This document shows positions 38,906 through 49,337 of a stretch of DNA of 64,000 nt, piece after piece (positions within the stretch are counted from its first letter, which is position 1; each line of letters starts with the position of its first letter). The stretch covers positions 3,562,501-3,626,500 of the forward strand of contig NC_019902.2 of the NCBI RefSeq assembly GCF_000321415.2, in the 5' to 3' direction. Below the pieces are notes generated by a model that did no database searches, was not told the origin of the DNA, and saw nothing but the letters and a program-made list of their open reading frames with translations. The stretch comes from Thioalkalivibrio nitratireducens DSM 14787 (lineage in GTDB: Bacteria > Pseudomonadota > Gammaproteobacteria > Ectothiorhodospirales > Ectothiorhodospiraceae). The position numbers were made by a program, and so were the translations under genes.

Positions 38906-40076
38906 CCCCGAAACAGAAACGCAGTACGGGCCCCGGCTCGCAGCCTATGCCGCAAGGGCGGAACGCTCGCGCGGACGGCTGCACCCGGAGCCACCGCCTG
39001 CCTACCGCAGCGAGTTCCAGCGCGACCGCGACCGTATCGTGCATTCGACCGCGTTCCGGCGACTGAAGTACAAGACCCAGGTCTTCGTCAGTCACGAGGG
39101 TGACCTGTTCCGCAACCGCCTGACGCACTCGCTCGAAGTCGCGCAGATTGCACGCTCGAGCGCGCGGGCGCTGGGCCTGAACGAGGATCTCACCGAGGCG
39201 ATCGCGCTGTCGCACGACCTCGGGCACACCCCGTTCGGACACGCCGGGCAGCACGCATTGAACCAGTGCATGCGCGACCGCGGCGGTTTCGAGCACAATC
39301 TGCAGTCGCTGCGCATCGTCGATCTGCTGGAACAGCGCTACGCGGGGTTCGACGGCTTGAACCTGACCTTCGAGACGCGCGAGGGCATCCTGAAACACTG
39401 CTCGCAGGAGAATGCCCGGCGCCTCGGTCCGGTCGCCGAGCGCTTTCTGTGCGGCGGCCAGCCGAGCCTGGAGGCGCAGCTGACGAACGTCGCCGACGAG
39501 GTGGCCTACAACAATCACGACATCGACGACGGCCTGCGTGCAGGCCTGCTGACGATGGACCAGCTGCGCGCGGTCGAACTGTTCCGGGAGCGCCACGATC
39601 AGGTGCGCGCGCTGTACCCCGGACTGGACGACCGGCGTGTTCAGCACGAAACGGTCCGGCGCATGATCGATGCGCTGGTCTCCGACCTGATCGTGACCAG
39701 CCGGACGGCGATCCTCGACGCCGGCATGAACGATCCGGAGGCGGTGCGCCGCGAGCCGGAGCCGCTGATCCGTTTCAGCCCCGAGATGGCGCACCAGAAC
39801 CGTGAACTGAAGCGCTTTCTGCGGCAAAACCTGTACCATCATCATCGAGTCTACCGGATGACCGTGAAGGCCCGACGCATCGTGCATGACCTGTTCAGCG
39901 CATTCATGGAAGACCGCCAGCTGTTGCCGGAGCATTTCCAGGCCCATGCGAAACGGCTGTCGGCCAGCGACGAACATGGTTTCGCCCGAGGCATTGCGGA
40001 CTACATCGCGGGCATGACCGACCGCCACGCGATCCGCGAGCATCACCGGATCTTCGACCTGCGCACCCTGATCTGA
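38895..40076 (+). CDS. dgt: dGTPase-like HD-domain triphosphohydrolase
   Basis: Deoxynucleoside triphosphate triphosphohydrolase, 393 aa, of the short Dgt subgroup. HD metal site: [15 protein letters not shown] and [14 protein letters not shown], with further residues in [12 protein letters not shown] and the [15 protein letters not shown] block. The GTG at 38895 gives [15 protein letters not shown] and overlaps the aroB end by 11 bases; the long upstream open frame is inside aroB. It may sanitise dNTP pools or restrict phage; housekeeping context favours the former. Confidence 0.92.
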   Translation: MSADPETETQYGPRLAAYAARAERSRGRLHPEPPPAYRSEFQRDRDRIVHSTAFRRLKYKTQVFVSHEGDLFRNRLTHSLEVAQIARSSARALGLNEDLTEAIALSHDLGHTPFGHAGQHALNQCMRDRGGFEHNLQSLRIVDLLEQRYAGFDGLNLTFETREGILKHCSQENARRLGPVAERFLCGGQPSLEAQLTNVADEVAYNNHDIDDGLRAGLLTMDQLRAVELFRERHDQVRALYPGLDDRRVQHETVRRMIDALVSDLIVTSRTAILDAGMNDPEAVRREPEPLIRFSPEMAHQNRELKRFLRQNLYHHHRVYRMTVKARRIVHDLFSAFMEDRQLLPEHFQAHAKRLSASDEHGFARGIADYIAGMTDRHAIREHHRIFDLRTLI

Positions 40077-40086
40077 GTCCGCGACC

Positions 40087-42027
40087 ATGGCCCTGCACCC
40101 CGACTGCCTCGCCGAACTGGGGCTCGAACATGCCCCCTTCGACACCCTTCCGAACGAAGAATTCGTCTACAGCGACGTGCTCCTCGAGGAAATGATCGCC
40201 ACCGCCGGCGACGCCCTGGCATCCCCGGGCGCGATCCTGCTGCTGACTGGCCCGGGCGGATCCGGCCGGAGCATGCAGCTGATGCGCCTGCTCGGGGTGC
40301 TGCCCGACAACTACGAGCTGATCGCGTTCCGCGCCCGCCCCAACACCAAGTTCGAGGCGGTCGACTTCACGATCCGCAACCACCTGCGTGCAGCAGGGCA
40401 CGACGACCCCGACCGGGCGCTGACCGACTTGCTGGCCGAACGCATCCGCGAGGGTTCGGATCCGGTGATCGCGGTCGACGATGCCCACCTCCTGGGTACC
40501 GACATCGTCGACCAGCTGCTGCGCATGCGCAGCGAGATCCTGATCGCCGAGGGGCGCGGACCACGCCTGATCCTGACCGGCGATCCGGTGCTGCTGCGCC
40601 GCCGCCTGCACCTGCGGCCGGTGGATGAAGACCAGGTGGTGCGGATCAGCCTGCGCCCGTTCAGCCTCGAGCAAACGGGCGCCTATCTGCGCCACCGGCT
40701 GCGCGCGGCCGGCCGGCTGGATCCGGACACACTCCTGAGCGACGACGACATCGCCGACCTGCAGGCCCGCAGCCGGGGGCTGCCCGGAGCGCTGAACACC
40801 CACGCCAACGAGTGGCTGGAGCGCTACTGCCGCACACGCGACGGCCGACCCGCGCCGACCCTGCCCGTGTCGATGCCGGATTCCCCGCAGCCCGAGCCCG
40901 CCGCGGCCGCCTTCACCGCGTCCGGTCTGGCAACTGATGCCGATGCGGAGTTGAAAACCGAACCCCGGCTACCGGACTCCGGAACCGGCCCAGCGCCGGC
41001 CGACAAACCTGCCGCCTCCGAGCCGTTCCCTGCCGACGCGCCCCCGCAGCCGCAGGCCCGGGGCCTGGCGGCAGACCGGGAGGACGAGCCCGCGCCCGAC
41101 CCGCCGGTGCACGGGCAGCCCGAACCCGCCGTGCCGCCGCGCACCGACGGGGCAACCGAATCTGGCGCTCCCGCGTACGGGCACCCGGACCCTGCCCCGC
41201 CGCCGCGCGCCGGCGACGAGGCCGGCTCCGGCACGCCCCTGCGCGCGGACGACGATCGGGGTCCGCGGTCCTACCGGCGCGAGTCCGAACGCGGGCGCCG
41301 GGATGCCGCAGTACCGTTCTGGAACCGCAGCTGGTTCGTTCCCGCGGTGGCGCTGGTCGTGGCGATCCTGATCCTGGCACCGTTCGCCCGCCATATCTTC
41401 GTCACCCCGGCGCCGCCGGAGGGCAGCACGGTGGAACTGCCGCTGCCCACCCCGCCTCGGGCCGCCACGCCCGAGCGCGACGATGCCGTCGGCAGCCAGG
41501 CGCAGCCTCCCGGGGTAATCGACGTGCCGTTCGACGACCGCCCCACCGCCGCGCTCCCCTCGCGCGAGGCAGAGCCACCGGCGCCGGCGCCGACTCCCGA
41601 AGCTGCACCCACTGCGGAACCTGAACCCGCACCCACCCCGGAACCCGCTCCGCCGCCCACCCCCGCACCAGTCCCGGAAACCGCTCCGGAACCGCGACCC
41701 GAGGTGGTGCCTGCGCCACCCGCAGAGCCCACCGGCCTCGCCGCCGACCGCGAATGGCTCGGCCGCCAGAACCGATCCCATGTCACCATCCAGCTGGTCG
41801 CGGCATCGGATCTCGCGGCGGCCCGGAACTACGTGACCAGGTACGAGCTCTCCGGGATCCGCTACATCGAGACCCGTTCCGGCGGGCGCAACTTCGTGGT
41901 CGCGCTGGCCGGAAGCTTCGCGGATCGGGCTGCGGCCGAGAACGCGCTTCGCAATCTGCCCGCGGCGGTACGTGCGGATCAGCCCTGGATCCGCTCGCTG
42001 GGCTCGGTACAGGACAGCCAGCGCTGA
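40087..42027 (+). CDS. AAA-type ATPase with C-terminal SPOR domain (DamX-like)
   Basis: 646-aa inner-membrane cell-division-type protein. The cytoplasmic N-terminus carries an ATPase (ExeA/DamX-like) with Walker A LTGPGGSGRSMQ and Walker B PVIAVDDAHLLG, residues about 50-250. A long Pro/Glu/Ala-rich linker follows, then a membrane helix (WFVPAVALVVAILILAPFA, about residues 418-436), a second low-complexity PEPAPT segment, and a SPOR domain (HVTIQLVAASDLAAARNYV) that binds denuded septal glycan. The aroB-dgt-damX-like order supports a DamX role. E. coli DamX is similar but shorter. Confidence 0.87.
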   Translation: MALHPDCLAELGLEHAPFDTLPNEEFVYSDVLLEEMIATAGDALASPGAILLLTGPGGSGRSMQLMRLLGVLPDNYELIAFRARPNTKFEAVDFTIRNHLRAAGHDDPDRALTDLLAERIREGSDPVIAVDDAHLLGTDIVDQLLRMRSEILIAEGRGPRLILTGDPVLLRRRLHLRPVDEDQVVRISLRPFSLEQTGAYLRHRLRAAGRLDPDTLLSDDDIADLQARSRGLPGALNTHANEWLERYCRTRDGRPAPTLPVSMPDSPQPEPAAAAFTASGLATDADAELKTEPRLPDSGTGPAPADKPAASEPFPADAPPQPQARGLAADREDEPAPDPPVHGQPEPAVPPRTDGATESGAPAYGHPDPAPPPRAGDEAGSGTPLRADDDRGPRSYRRESERGRRDAAVPFWNRSWFVPAVALVVAILILAPFARHIFVTPAPPEGSTVELPLPTPPRAATPERDDAVGSQAQPPGVIDVPFDDRPTAALPSREAEPPAPAPTPEAAPTAEPEPAPTPEPAPPPTPAPVPETAPEPRPEVVPAPPAEPTGLAADREWLGRQNRSHVTIQLVAASDLAAARNYVTRYELSGIRYIETRSGGRNFVVALAGSFADRAAAENALRNLPAAVRADQPWIRSLGSVQDSQR

Positions 42028-42077
42028 GGGTGCGCGGGAAATCGGGACCGGAAGCCCGCGACGACCCGGGCCGCGCC

Positions 42078-42875
42078 TCAGATCGCGCCCGATCCGCGCG
42101 CGAGGCGCGGCAGGAACACCGGGTAGCCGTCGATCTCGCCGCGGGTCAGCGGCTGGTTGTAGAGTTTCTCGAGCGCCTCCGGCACCAGCATCCCGGCGGT
42201 CGGACCCCAGCAGGCCTGGCCGTTGGGATACTGCAGCAGCAGGTGGCTGCAGTAACGCACCGCCAGATTGACATCGTGCAGCGTGAGCACGATGCCGCGC
42301 TCCTGCCGCTGCTTTTCGCGGATCAGATCCAGCACCGCGATCTGGTGGTGCAGGTCCAGGTGGTTGGTCGGTTCGTCCAGCAGCAACACTGCCGGATCCT
42401 GGGCGAGCACCGTCGCGATCGCCAGCCGCTGGCGTTCGCCTCCCGAGAGCGTTGCCACCGCCCGCTGTTCCATGCCGGCGAGACCGATCCGGGCCAGCGC
42501 CTGGCGCGCCAGTTCCACGTCCTGCGGCGACTCCACCTGCCAGCGCGAAAGATAGGGATGCCGTCCCATCAGCGTCAGTTCCAGCACGGTGGCGGGAAAC
42601 TCGTCCTGGCGCTGCTGGAACACCAGTCCAAGCCGGCGCGCCACCAGGCGGCGGGGCAGTTGGCCGATGCTCCGGCCGAACAGCTGCACCTCGCCGGCCC
42701 GCGGCGCCTTCAACCCGGCCAGCGTGTGCAGCAGCGTGGTCTTGCCCGTGCCGTTGGGACCCAGGATGGCCCAGCATTCACCCGGGAACACATGCAGGTC
42801 CAACGGCGACGAATCGGCGCGGCCCGGGATGTCGACCACCAGGTCGCGCAGGGTCAGGCAGGCCGACCCGGTCAT
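42078..42875 (-). CDS. btuD: Cobalamin-type ABC transporter ATP-binding protein
   Basis: ATPase of the B12/heme/Fe-siderophore class of importers, 265 aa. Walker A GPNGTGKTT, signature LSGGERQR, Walker B VLLLDEPTNHLD, H-loop LTLHDVN. The ATG at 42873-42875 overlaps the btuC stop by four bases. The long open frame upstream is an out-of-frame reading of btuC. Assigned to corrinoids from its place in the cobalamin operon; iron-siderophore transporters share the motifs. Last gene of the operon. Confidence 0.9.
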   Translation of the reverse strand: MTGSACLTLRDLVVDIPGRADSSPLDLHVFPGECWAILGPNGTGKTTLLHTLAGLKAPRAGEVQLFGRSIGQLPRRLVARRLGLVFQQRQDEFPATVLELTLMGRHPYLSRWQVESPQDVELARQALARIGLAGMEQRAVATLSGGERQRLAIATVLAQDPAVLLLDEPTNHLDLHHQIAVLDLIREKQRQERGIVLTLHDVNLAVRYCSHLLLQYPNGQACWGPTAGMLVPEALEKLYNQPLTRGEIDGYPVFLPRLARGSGAI

Positions 42876-43837
42876 GGACGCTGGGCCCGGTGCAGCAGGT
42901 ACAGGAAGATCGGCGCACCGATCAGCGCCAGCACGGAGCCGGCCGGCAGCTGCTGCGGCGCGATCACCGCGCGCGCGATCAGGTCGGCGAGCAACACCAG
43001 GCTGCCGCCGAGCAATACGGCTGCCGGCAGCGCCGCCCTGTGGTCGGCGCCCACGATCAGCCGCGCCAGGTGGGGGGCCAACAGGCCCACGAAACCAATG
43101 GTACCGGCCGTGATCACCGCCAGCGCGGTCGCCACCGCCGCGCCCAGATAGGCCAGATAGCGCAGGCTGCCGACGCTGACCCCCAGCGAGGCGGCTGCCA
43201 GTTCGCCGCGCGTCAGGATGTTCAGATCGCGAGCCATCGGCAGGGTCAGCAGGGCCAGCACGGCCAGCCCGACCAGCGCGATCCACGGCCCCGGTGCGAC
43301 GGACAGGTCCCCCATCAGCCAGAACAGCATTCCGCGCAGGGCCCTGTCCGGCGCGATCGCCAGCAGCAGGGTGACGACGGCGCCCAGCGCCGAGGCCAGC
43401 ACGACCCCCGTCAGCAGCAGGCGGTGGCCCGTCCAGGCATGCTCGCCGCGCGCCAGGCCGAGCACCAGTGCCAATGCGGCAAAGGCACCGGCCGCCGCGC
43501 CCAGATGCTGGGCCAGCAGCGGCCCGCCCAGCAGGATCGCCAGCAGGGCCCCGACCGCGGCCCCGCCGGAGATGCCGAGGATGAACGGGTCGGCCAGCGG
43601 GTTGCGGGTCAGCACCTGGACCAGGGCACCGGCCAGTCCCAGCAGCCCGCCGGCGGCCAGCGCCGCCAATGCCCGCGGCAGGCGCAGTTCCACCAGGATC
43701 ACGCGTTCCAGTGCCGCGTCGGGGCCCAGCGGCCAGACCCAGCCGGAACTCCCCCATACCAGGTTGACCGCCAGCAGGCACCCGGCGATGGAGGCGAGCA
43801 GGAGCACACCAACCAGGCGCTGCCGCGTGGTGTTCAT
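42872..43837 (-). CDS. btuC: Cobalamin-type ABC transporter permease
   Basis: FecCD/BtuC-family permease, 321 aa, about nine or ten membrane helices. Family markers: LRLPRALAALAAGGLLGLAG near the N-terminus, RNPLADPFILGISGGAA, and the coupling region GTIGFVGLLAPHLARLIVG. The ATG at 43835-43837 overlaps the upstream binding-protein gene by four bases. Partner of the BtuD ATPase immediately downstream. Confidence 0.92.
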   Translation of the reverse strand: MNTTRQRLVGVLLLASIAGCLLAVNLVWGSSGWVWPLGPDAALERVILVELRLPRALAALAAGGLLGLAGALVQVLTRNPLADPFILGISGGAAVGALLAILLGGPLLAQHLGAAAGAFAALALVLGLARGEHAWTGHRLLLTGVVLASALGAVVTLLLAIAPDRALRGMLFWLMGDLSVAPGPWIALVGLAVLALLTLPMARDLNILTRGELAAASLGVSVGSLRYLAYLGAAVATALAVITAGTIGFVGLLAPHLARLIVGADHRAALPAAVLLGGSLVLLADLIARAVIAPQQLPAGSVLALIGAPIFLYLLHRAQRP

Positions 43838-44712
43838 GGCCGCCGTTCCCGCACCCGGTCGGCCATCTCGCACAGGGCCTGCAGGCCGTCGACCAGCCGC
43901 GGGCCCGCGCGCATCAGCACGTCGGCGGGCAGCACGAGCAGGCCGTCGAACCGGGCAGCGGGGAGGTCCTGCCAGCGACGCCAGCGATCGAAGTCGCGGG
44001 CCGGAGGCGAGGTGATGATCAGATCCGGCGCTGCACGGATCACCGCTTCCTCGCTCCAGGTCGGGGTATCGCCCAGTCCGTCGGTGACGATATTGTCGAT
44101 ACCGCAGCGACCCATCGCCTCGCTGATGTAATGCCGGGGGCCGACGGTCACCAGCGGGCTCGGCCAGATCTCGAAGAATCCCTTCAGCCGGGGCTGGTGC
44201 CGGTAGCGGGCGGTCCAATACTCCAGCCGTGTCACGAAATCGGCCGCTGCGGCGTCGGCCTGCGACTCCCGACCGGTCAGCCGGCCCAACTGGCGCAGGG
44301 TCTTCGGCACGTCGTCGAAGCTGCGCCCCGGGGTCGCGAAGACCGCCAGGCCCAAGCGCTCCAGCCTTTCGAGTTCGGCGCGGGGATTGCCATCGGCCCA
44401 GGCCACGACCAGGTCCGGCTTCAGGCGGACGATGCGCTCCAGGTCCAGTCCGCGGTAGCCGCCGATCTCCGGGATCTCCCGGGCGGCCTCGGGATAGTCG
44501 CTATAGGCCACCGCGCCGACGACCCGCTCGCCGGCACCGACCGCGAACAGCATCTCGGTAAGATGCGGCGCCAGGCTCACGACCCGCTGCGCCGGTGCCG
44601 ACAGGCAGAGCCGGTCGCCGTCGACCCCGGTGGCACAGTGATCGGCCGCCAGCACGGCCGGGCTCGCCCACAACACCAGCAGAGCGACGACCAGCCTGCG
44701 GACGAATCTCAC
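43834..44712 (-). CDS. btuF: BtuF-like periplasmic corrinoid-binding protein (1)
   Basis: Exported class III binding protein, 292 aa, with signal peptide (RLVVALLVLWASPAVLA) and BtuF features: AQRVVSLAPHLTEMLFAVG, GAVAYSDYPEAAREIPEIG, and LKPDLVVAWADGNPRAEL. The GTG at 44710-44712 overlaps the cobS stop as GTGA; a second GTG follows directly. With btuC and btuD it makes a complete importer. A second binding-protein gene lies at the other end of the operon. Confidence 0.9.
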   Translation of the reverse strand: MRFVRRLVVALLVLWASPAVLAADHCATGVDGDRLCLSAPAQRVVSLAPHLTEMLFAVGAGERVVGAVAYSDYPEAAREIPEIGGYRGLDLERIVRLKPDLVVAWADGNPRAELERLERLGLAVFATPGRSFDDVPKTLRQLGRLTGRESQADAAAADFVTRLEYWTARYRHQPRLKGFFEIWPSPLVTVGPRHYISEAMGRCGIDNIVTDGLGDTPTWSEEAVIRAAPDLIITSPPARDFDRWRRWQDLPAARFDGLLVLPADVLMRAGPRLVDGLQALCEMADRVRERRP

Positions 44713-45452
44713 CACAATGCCCCCACGACGAGAATCAGCAACAGGGCCGCCTCGGTCAGTTCCACGCCAGCGCCCAGACCGTCCCCGGTCATGCCGCCGA
44801 CGCGGTGGCGCAGGAAAGCCGCCCAGGCCAGCATGACCCCGGGCGCGAGCAGCAGCCAGGGGGACAGCCACCACGACAGGGGCGCCAGCAGAATCAGCCA
44901 GGCCAGCATCGGCAGCCGCCGCGAGCGCCACGCGAAGCGCTCGCCCATGCCTGTGGCCAGCGGGGGCACCGTGGCCGCCCAGTACAGCGTGCCCAGCCGT
45001 GCCCAGGCGGGTACCAGCAGCAGTGCCAGCCATTGGCCTTCGCGCAGCAACAGCATCAGCAGCACCAGCTTGCCAGCCAGCAGCAGCGCCATCGCGACCG
45101 CCCCCAGGCTGCCGATGTGCGGATCACGCATCGCCTCCAGTTGGCGCTCCGGACGACCGTGGGCGGCGCCGAGTCCATCGGTCACGTCGGCCAGGCCGTC
45201 CAGGTGCAGGGCGCCGGTGATCCAGACACCCAGCGTCAGCACGGCCAGCGCGCCCAGCCAGGGATCGAGCATGCTGCCCGCGAACCCCGCCGCCGCCATC
45301 AGCGCGCCGATGACCAGCCCCACCAGCGGGAACCAGTGGGTGCTCGCGAGCAGTTCGGCTTCGGATATGCTCCGGAGCCGGGGGGCCGGCAGCCGGGTCA
45401 GGAACTGGCTCGCCAGCACCAGCCGGCGGGCCTCGCGGACCAGAGGGCTCAT
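44709..45452 (-). CDS. cobS: Adenosylcobinamide-GDP ribazoletransferase (cobalamin synthase)
   Basis: Membrane enzyme joining AdoCbi-GDP and alpha-ribazole (phosphate), 247 aa, several helices. Hallmarks: FLTRLPAPRL at the start, WFPLVGLVIGALMA, and the metal-binding HLDGLADVTDGLGAAHGRPER. The ATG at 45450-45452 fits the family. Separated from cobC by about 180 bp in which I see no gene. Confidence 0.94.
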   Translation of the reverse strand: MSPLVREARRLVLASQFLTRLPAPRLRSISEAELLASTHWFPLVGLVIGALMAAAGFAGSMLDPWLGALAVLTLGVWITGALHLDGLADVTDGLGAAHGRPERQLEAMRDPHIGSLGAVAMALLLAGKLVLLMLLLREGQWLALLLVPAWARLGTLYWAATVPPLATGMGERFAWRSRRLPMLAWLILLAPLSWWLSPWLLLAPGVMLAWAAFLRHRVGGMTGDGLGAGVELTEAALLLILVVGALW

Positions 45453-45634
45453 CGCCGCGCTCGCCGGCCGCGGTGCGCCACTTGCGCCCGACGCACGCCG
45501 ATAGCCCAGCGCTCGACCGCGCGCAGACGCGGGAGACACACGGCGGATACCAGGGCCATGCGCGGCTTGCAACCGGCTCCGAACAGCGGTTCCGAGCCGC
45601 AGCCCCCCGCCCGTTCTGCACCCCGGACCATCGT

Positions 45635-46210
45635 TCAATGCCCCTTCCCGAAATGGAACTGCGTCAGGCGTGGCCCGCCTTCGTCGAGCACGAAATCGAT
45701 TCTCGCCGCCGGGTGCAGTTCCAGCCGCCACAGGGACTCGCCGGGCAGGCCCAGCAGGTGCTGGAACAGCAGGCGCATCGGTCCGCCATGGGTGATGATC
45801 AGCAGGTCGGCATCACGCGGCCGGCGCTCCCAGGCGGAGAGCACGCGGCGGCGCAGGTCCGCCAGCCCTTCGCCGCCGGGCGGGGCGTGGGTCTCGGGGT
45901 CGCGCCAGAAGGCCTCCAGTGTCTCGGGTGCCTGCGCGAGAATCTCGGCTGCGGTCCGGCCTTCCCAGTCTCCGAAATCCATCTCCTGCCACGCCGGTTC
46001 GACGGTCAGGGCCAAACCGTGCCGCTCCGCGAGGGCCTCGGCGAAAAGCCGGCAGCGCGACAGGGGTGAACTGACGACGCGCTGGACCTGCAGCCCCCGG
46101 GTGGCCTGCCACATCGCCGCCCGGCCGGCCGCGGCAAGGGGCACATCGAGCCGCCCGGCATAGATCCCGGGGCGTGCGGTCGCGCCATGGCGGAGCAGGG
46201 TCACGTTCAT
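45635..46210 (-). CDS. cobC: Alpha-ribazole phosphatase-type histidine phosphatase
   Basis: Phosphoglycerate-mutase-fold phosphatase, 191 aa. Catalytic RHG at residues 7-9 (VTLLRHGATARPG), second-site EMDFGDWEGR and C-terminal ITHGGPMR. In this context it most likely removes the 5'-phosphate from alpha-ribazole-5'-phosphate or adenosylcobalamin phosphate. The ATG at 46208-46210 overlaps cobT by four bases. Confidence 0.88.
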   Translation of the reverse strand: MNVTLLRHGATARPGIYAGRLDVPLAAAGRAAMWQATRGLQVQRVVSSPLSRCRLFAEALAERHGLALTVEPAWQEMDFGDWEGRTAAEILAQAPETLEAFWRDPETHAPPGGEGLADLRRRVLSAWERRPRDADLLIITHGGPMRLLFQHLLGLPGESLWRLELHPAARIDFVLDEGGPRLTQFHFGKGH

Positions 46211-47238
46211 CTGCCGCTGGCCACGCCGGCTTCGTCGAAAGTCGCCATGTCCCGATGCAGGGCACAGGCCATTTGGATCAGGGGAATCGCGGCGGCAGCG
46301 CCGGAGCCCTCGCCCAGGCGCATGCCGAGGTCCAGCAGCGGGCGGCCACCAAGGGCATCGAGCACATCGCGATGGGCGGGTTCTGCGGACCGGTGACCCA
46401 GCAGCCAGCACTGGCTGGCACCGGGGGAAATGCGTTCGGCGATCAGCGCGGCGACGCTGCTGATCAGCCCGTCGATCACCGCCGGCATGCGCCGTTCCGC
46501 GCAGGCGAGATAGGCACCGGTCATCGCCGCGATCTCGAATCCGCCCAGGTGGCGCAGGATTTCCCGGGGATCGGTCAGCGCGTCGCGGTGCCGGAACAGC
46601 GCACGTCGGATCACCTCGGCCTTGTGCGCCACGCCGGGTGCGTCCAGGCCGGTGCCGGGGCCGGTCAGCACCTCGGGGGGGTGGTCGAGCAGGGCGCAGG
46701 CCAAGGCGGTGGCCGCCGTGGTATTGCCGATGCCCATTTCACCGGCCACGAACAGGTCTGCCCCGGCCTCCCGGGCACGGTGGACCGCGCGCCCGCCGCT
46801 GGCCAGCGCCTGGCCCAGCTGGGTTGCGGTCATCGCCGGCTCCCGGGTGAAGTTGGCGGTTCCGGGGCCAGCCCGCTCGCGGCGCACGCCGAGGTACTCG
46901 CCGTCGGGCAGCAGGCTGCCGACATCGACCACTTCCAGCCGGGAACCGGTCTGCTCGGCCAGTACCGAGATGGCCGCGCCACCCTGCGCGAAATTGACGA
47001 TCATCTGGCCCGTCACTGCCTGCGGGAATGCGGAGACGCCTTCTGCCACCACCCCGTGGTCGCCAGCGAATACCGTGATCCAGGGACGGTGGATCTCAGG
47101 GCATTCACGGCCCTGGATGCCGGCCAGCCGAATCGCGATCTGCTCGAGCTCACCCAGCGCGCCGCGCGGCTTGGTCAGGCGGCACTGGCGCTGGCGCGCG
47201 GCTTCCAGGGCCTCGAGGTCTTTGCCGGCGGGTTTCAT
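46207..47238 (-). CDS. cobT: Nicotinate-nucleotide-dimethylbenzimidazole phosphoribosyltransferase
   Basis: Activates the lower-ligand base to alpha-ribazole phosphate, 343 aa. Motifs: TKPRGALGELE, FAGDHGVVAEGVSAFPQAVT, GGAAISVLA, GEMGIGNTTAATAL and the C-terminal LGEGSGAAAAIPLI carrying the catalytic Glu region. The ATG at 47236-47238 overlaps cobU by four bases. Confidence 0.96.
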   Translation of the reverse strand: MKPAGKDLEALEAARQRQCRLTKPRGALGELEQIAIRLAGIQGRECPEIHRPWITVFAGDHGVVAEGVSAFPQAVTGQMIVNFAQGGAAISVLAEQTGSRLEVVDVGSLLPDGEYLGVRRERAGPGTANFTREPAMTATQLGQALASGGRAVHRAREAGADLFVAGEMGIGNTTAATALACALLDHPPEVLTGPGTGLDAPGVAHKAEVIRRALFRHRDALTDPREILRHLGGFEIAAMTGAYLACAERRMPAVIDGLISSVAALIAERISPGASQCWLLGHRSAEPAHRDVLDALGGRPLLDLGMRLGEGSGAAAAIPLIQMACALHRDMATFDEAGVASGR

Positions 47239-47762
47239 GAGCCCGCCCCCTGGCCCTTGAGCGTCAGCGACAAGCCGGCGGCGACGAACAACACCTCGTC
47301 GCAACGGGCCGCCAGCGCCTGGTTGAGACGCCCGGCCTGGTCGCGAAACTGCCGGGCAAGCGGATGCTCGGGCACGATTCCCAGGCCGACTTCGTTGGCG
47401 ACGAACACGATCCGGCCGGGCAGATCGGTCAGAACCGCCAGCAGCGCGTCGCGTTCGACATCGACGCGGCGCGTGTCATGATCCAGCATCAGATTGCTCA
47501 ACCAGAGGGTCAGGCAGTCGATGACCAGAAGCCGATCCTCGCGCGCATGCGCCTCGAGCGCCGCAGCCAGCGCACGCGGCGCCTCGATCGTCTGCCAGTG
47601 CCCGGGGCGGTCTGCGCGGTGGCGGGCGACGCGTTCGGCCATCTCCGGATCGTGGATCTCCGCGGTCACGATCACCGTCACCGGCAGGCCGGAATCGGCG
47701 GCGATGCGTTCGGCCAGGGCACTCTTGCCGCTGCGGGCACCGCCCAGTACCAGGGTTCTCAT
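47235..47762 (-). CDS. cobU: Adenosylcobinamide kinase / guanylyltransferase
   Basis: Bifunctional enzyme phosphorylating AdoCbi and adding GMP, 175 aa. P-loop [12 protein letters not shown] at residues 8-19, [21 protein letters not shown] with the guanylylated His, and [18 protein letters not shown]. Overlaps cobQ and cobT by four bases each. Normal length. Confidence 0.96.
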   Translation of the reverse strand: MRTLVLGGARSGKSALAERIAADSGLPVTVIVTAEIHDPEMAERVARHRADRPGHWQTIEAPRALAAALEAHAREDRLLVIDCLTLWLSNLMLDHDTRRVDVERDALLAVLTDLPGRIVFVANEVGLGIVPEHPLARQFRDQAGRLNQALAARCDEVLFVAAGLSLTLKGQGAGS

Positions 47763-49237
47763 CGGACCTCCAGAAGTGAAAGGATTGTCGACATGTCCAG
47801 GTGGGCCTCGGCCATGTCGGCCAGCCGCTCCAGATCGCGCTCGCGCACCGCGCGGATATCCGGCGCGCACCCGGTACCGGCGATCGGCTGAGCCCGATCC
47901 GTTGGCTGCGATCGGGCCCAGTCGAGCAGTGCGGCGCAGGCCTGCGGATGGTCGAGAAGGCCGTGGACATAGCTGCCCAGAATCTGATCGTCGGCGCTGA
48001 TCAGCCCGTCGGGCCCATGGGCCAGCTCGGCCGCCGGCTGACCCGGCGCCAGCACCGTGGTGACGCCCGCATGGATCTCGTAGCCTTCCAGGGGCGCATC
48101 GCGCAGCGCGAGCCTGCCCCGGACACGGCGAAGCCGCTTTTCCGGCGTCAGCGTGGTGTCCAGCGGCAGCAGGTTCAGGCCCGGACTGGAGCCTGGAACG
48201 CCCTCGATGCCTTCGGGGTCGCGGATCGTCCGGCCCAGCATCTGGTAGCCGCCACAGATTCCGATCAGCTTGCCGCCATAGCGCAGATGACGCAGCAGAT
48301 CCCGGTCCCAGCGCTGTTCGCGCAACGCCGCGAGATCGGCACGAACGGCCTTGGAGCCGAGCAGGATCAGCAGGTCCGCCGGTGGCAGGGGCCTGCCCGG
48401 CCGTACCCAGACGAGTTCGACGGCCGGATGCAGGCGCAGTGGATCGAGGTCGGTATGGTTGCTGATGCGCGGCAGTACCGGCACCGCGACCCGCAGCGTC
48501 GGGCCGGCGGCGGCATCGGCTGGGCTGTTCCGCGCCGGCAGGGCATCCTCGGCCTCGAGGTGGAGATCCTGCAGGTAGGGCAGCACGCCCAGTACCGGCT
48601 TGCCGGTCTCGTTCTCCAGCCAGTCCAGCCCCGGTTGCAGCAGCGACCGATCGCCCCGGAAGCGATTGATCACAACCCCGACGATGCGCTCCCGCTCGCT
48701 GCCGGATAGCAGGGCGAGCGTGCCCACGACGTGCGCAAAGACGCCGCCGCGGTCGATGTCTGCCAGCAGGATCACCGGGCAATCCACCGCCTCGGCAAAA
48801 CCCATGTTCGCGATGTCGTGCTCGCGCAGATTGATCTCGGCCGGCGAGCCCGCGCCTTCGACGATCAGGTGATCGAACCGGCTGGTCAGGCTGGCCCAGG
48901 CGGCGAGTACCGCCTCGCGGGCCCGACGCTTGTAGTCGTGGTAGGCGACCGCATCCAGCGTGCCGATGGCCTGGCCGCGCAGGATGACCTGCGCGGCCCG
49001 GTCGGTGGTGGGCTTGAGCAGCACCGGGTTCATGTCGCTGTGCGGTTCGAGACCGCAGGCGCGGGCCTGGGCCGCCTGCGCGCGGCCGATCTCGCCGCCG
49101 TCGACGGTGACCGCGCTGTTGAGCGCCATGTTCTGGGGTTTGAACGGCGCCACCTTCAGACCGCGCCGATGCAGCGCGCGACACAGCGCGGTTACCAGCA
49201 TGCTCTTGCCGGCATCCGAATGCGTGCCCTGGATCAT
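47759..49237 (-). CDS. cobQ: Cobyric acid synthase
   Basis: Glutamine-dependent amidation of four corrin side chains, 492 aa. N-terminal dethiobiotin-synthetase-like ATPase ([34 protein letters not shown]) and C-terminal class I glutaminase with the nucleophile in [12 protein letters not shown] and the GSYVHGLLD histidine. The ATG at 49235-49237 lacks the two or three residues usually before the first strand, so a GTG 14 codons upstream is possible. Its presence means the pathway can start from cobyrinic diamide, not only cobinamide. Confidence 0.95.
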   Translation of the reverse strand: MIQGTHSDAGKSMLVTALCRALHRRGLKVAPFKPQNMALNSAVTVDGGEIGRAQAAQARACGLEPHSDMNPVLLKPTTDRAAQVILRGQAIGTLDAVAYHDYKRRAREAVLAAWASLTSRFDHLIVEGAGSPAEINLREHDIANMGFAEAVDCPVILLADIDRGGVFAHVVGTLALLSGSERERIVGVVINRFRGDRSLLQPGLDWLENETGKPVLGVLPYLQDLHLEAEDALPARNSPADAAAGPTLRVAVPVLPRISNHTDLDPLRLHPAVELVWVRPGRPLPPADLLILLGSKAVRADLAALREQRWDRDLLRHLRYGGKLIGICGGYQMLGRTIRDPEGIEGVPGSSPGLNLLPLDTTLTPEKRLRRVRGRLALRDAPLEGYEIHAGVTTVLAPGQPAAELAHGPDGLISADDQILGSYVHGLLDHPQACAALLDWARSQPTDRAQPIAGTGCAPDIRAVRERDLERLADMAEAHLDMSTILSLLEVR

Positions 49238-49337
49238 CAGGTGGCCGCCGCTCGTTGGGCCACCCGCGGACACCGTGTTGCGTTGGGCTGCACGGAACGC
49301 CGCACGCGAGCCCGCGGCACCTGCGTGGCGAGTCCCG

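Noticed and set aside
45453-45634. Possible small gene between cobC and cobS
   Set aside because: The open frames there are extensions of neighbours without ribosome sites or recognisable sequence.
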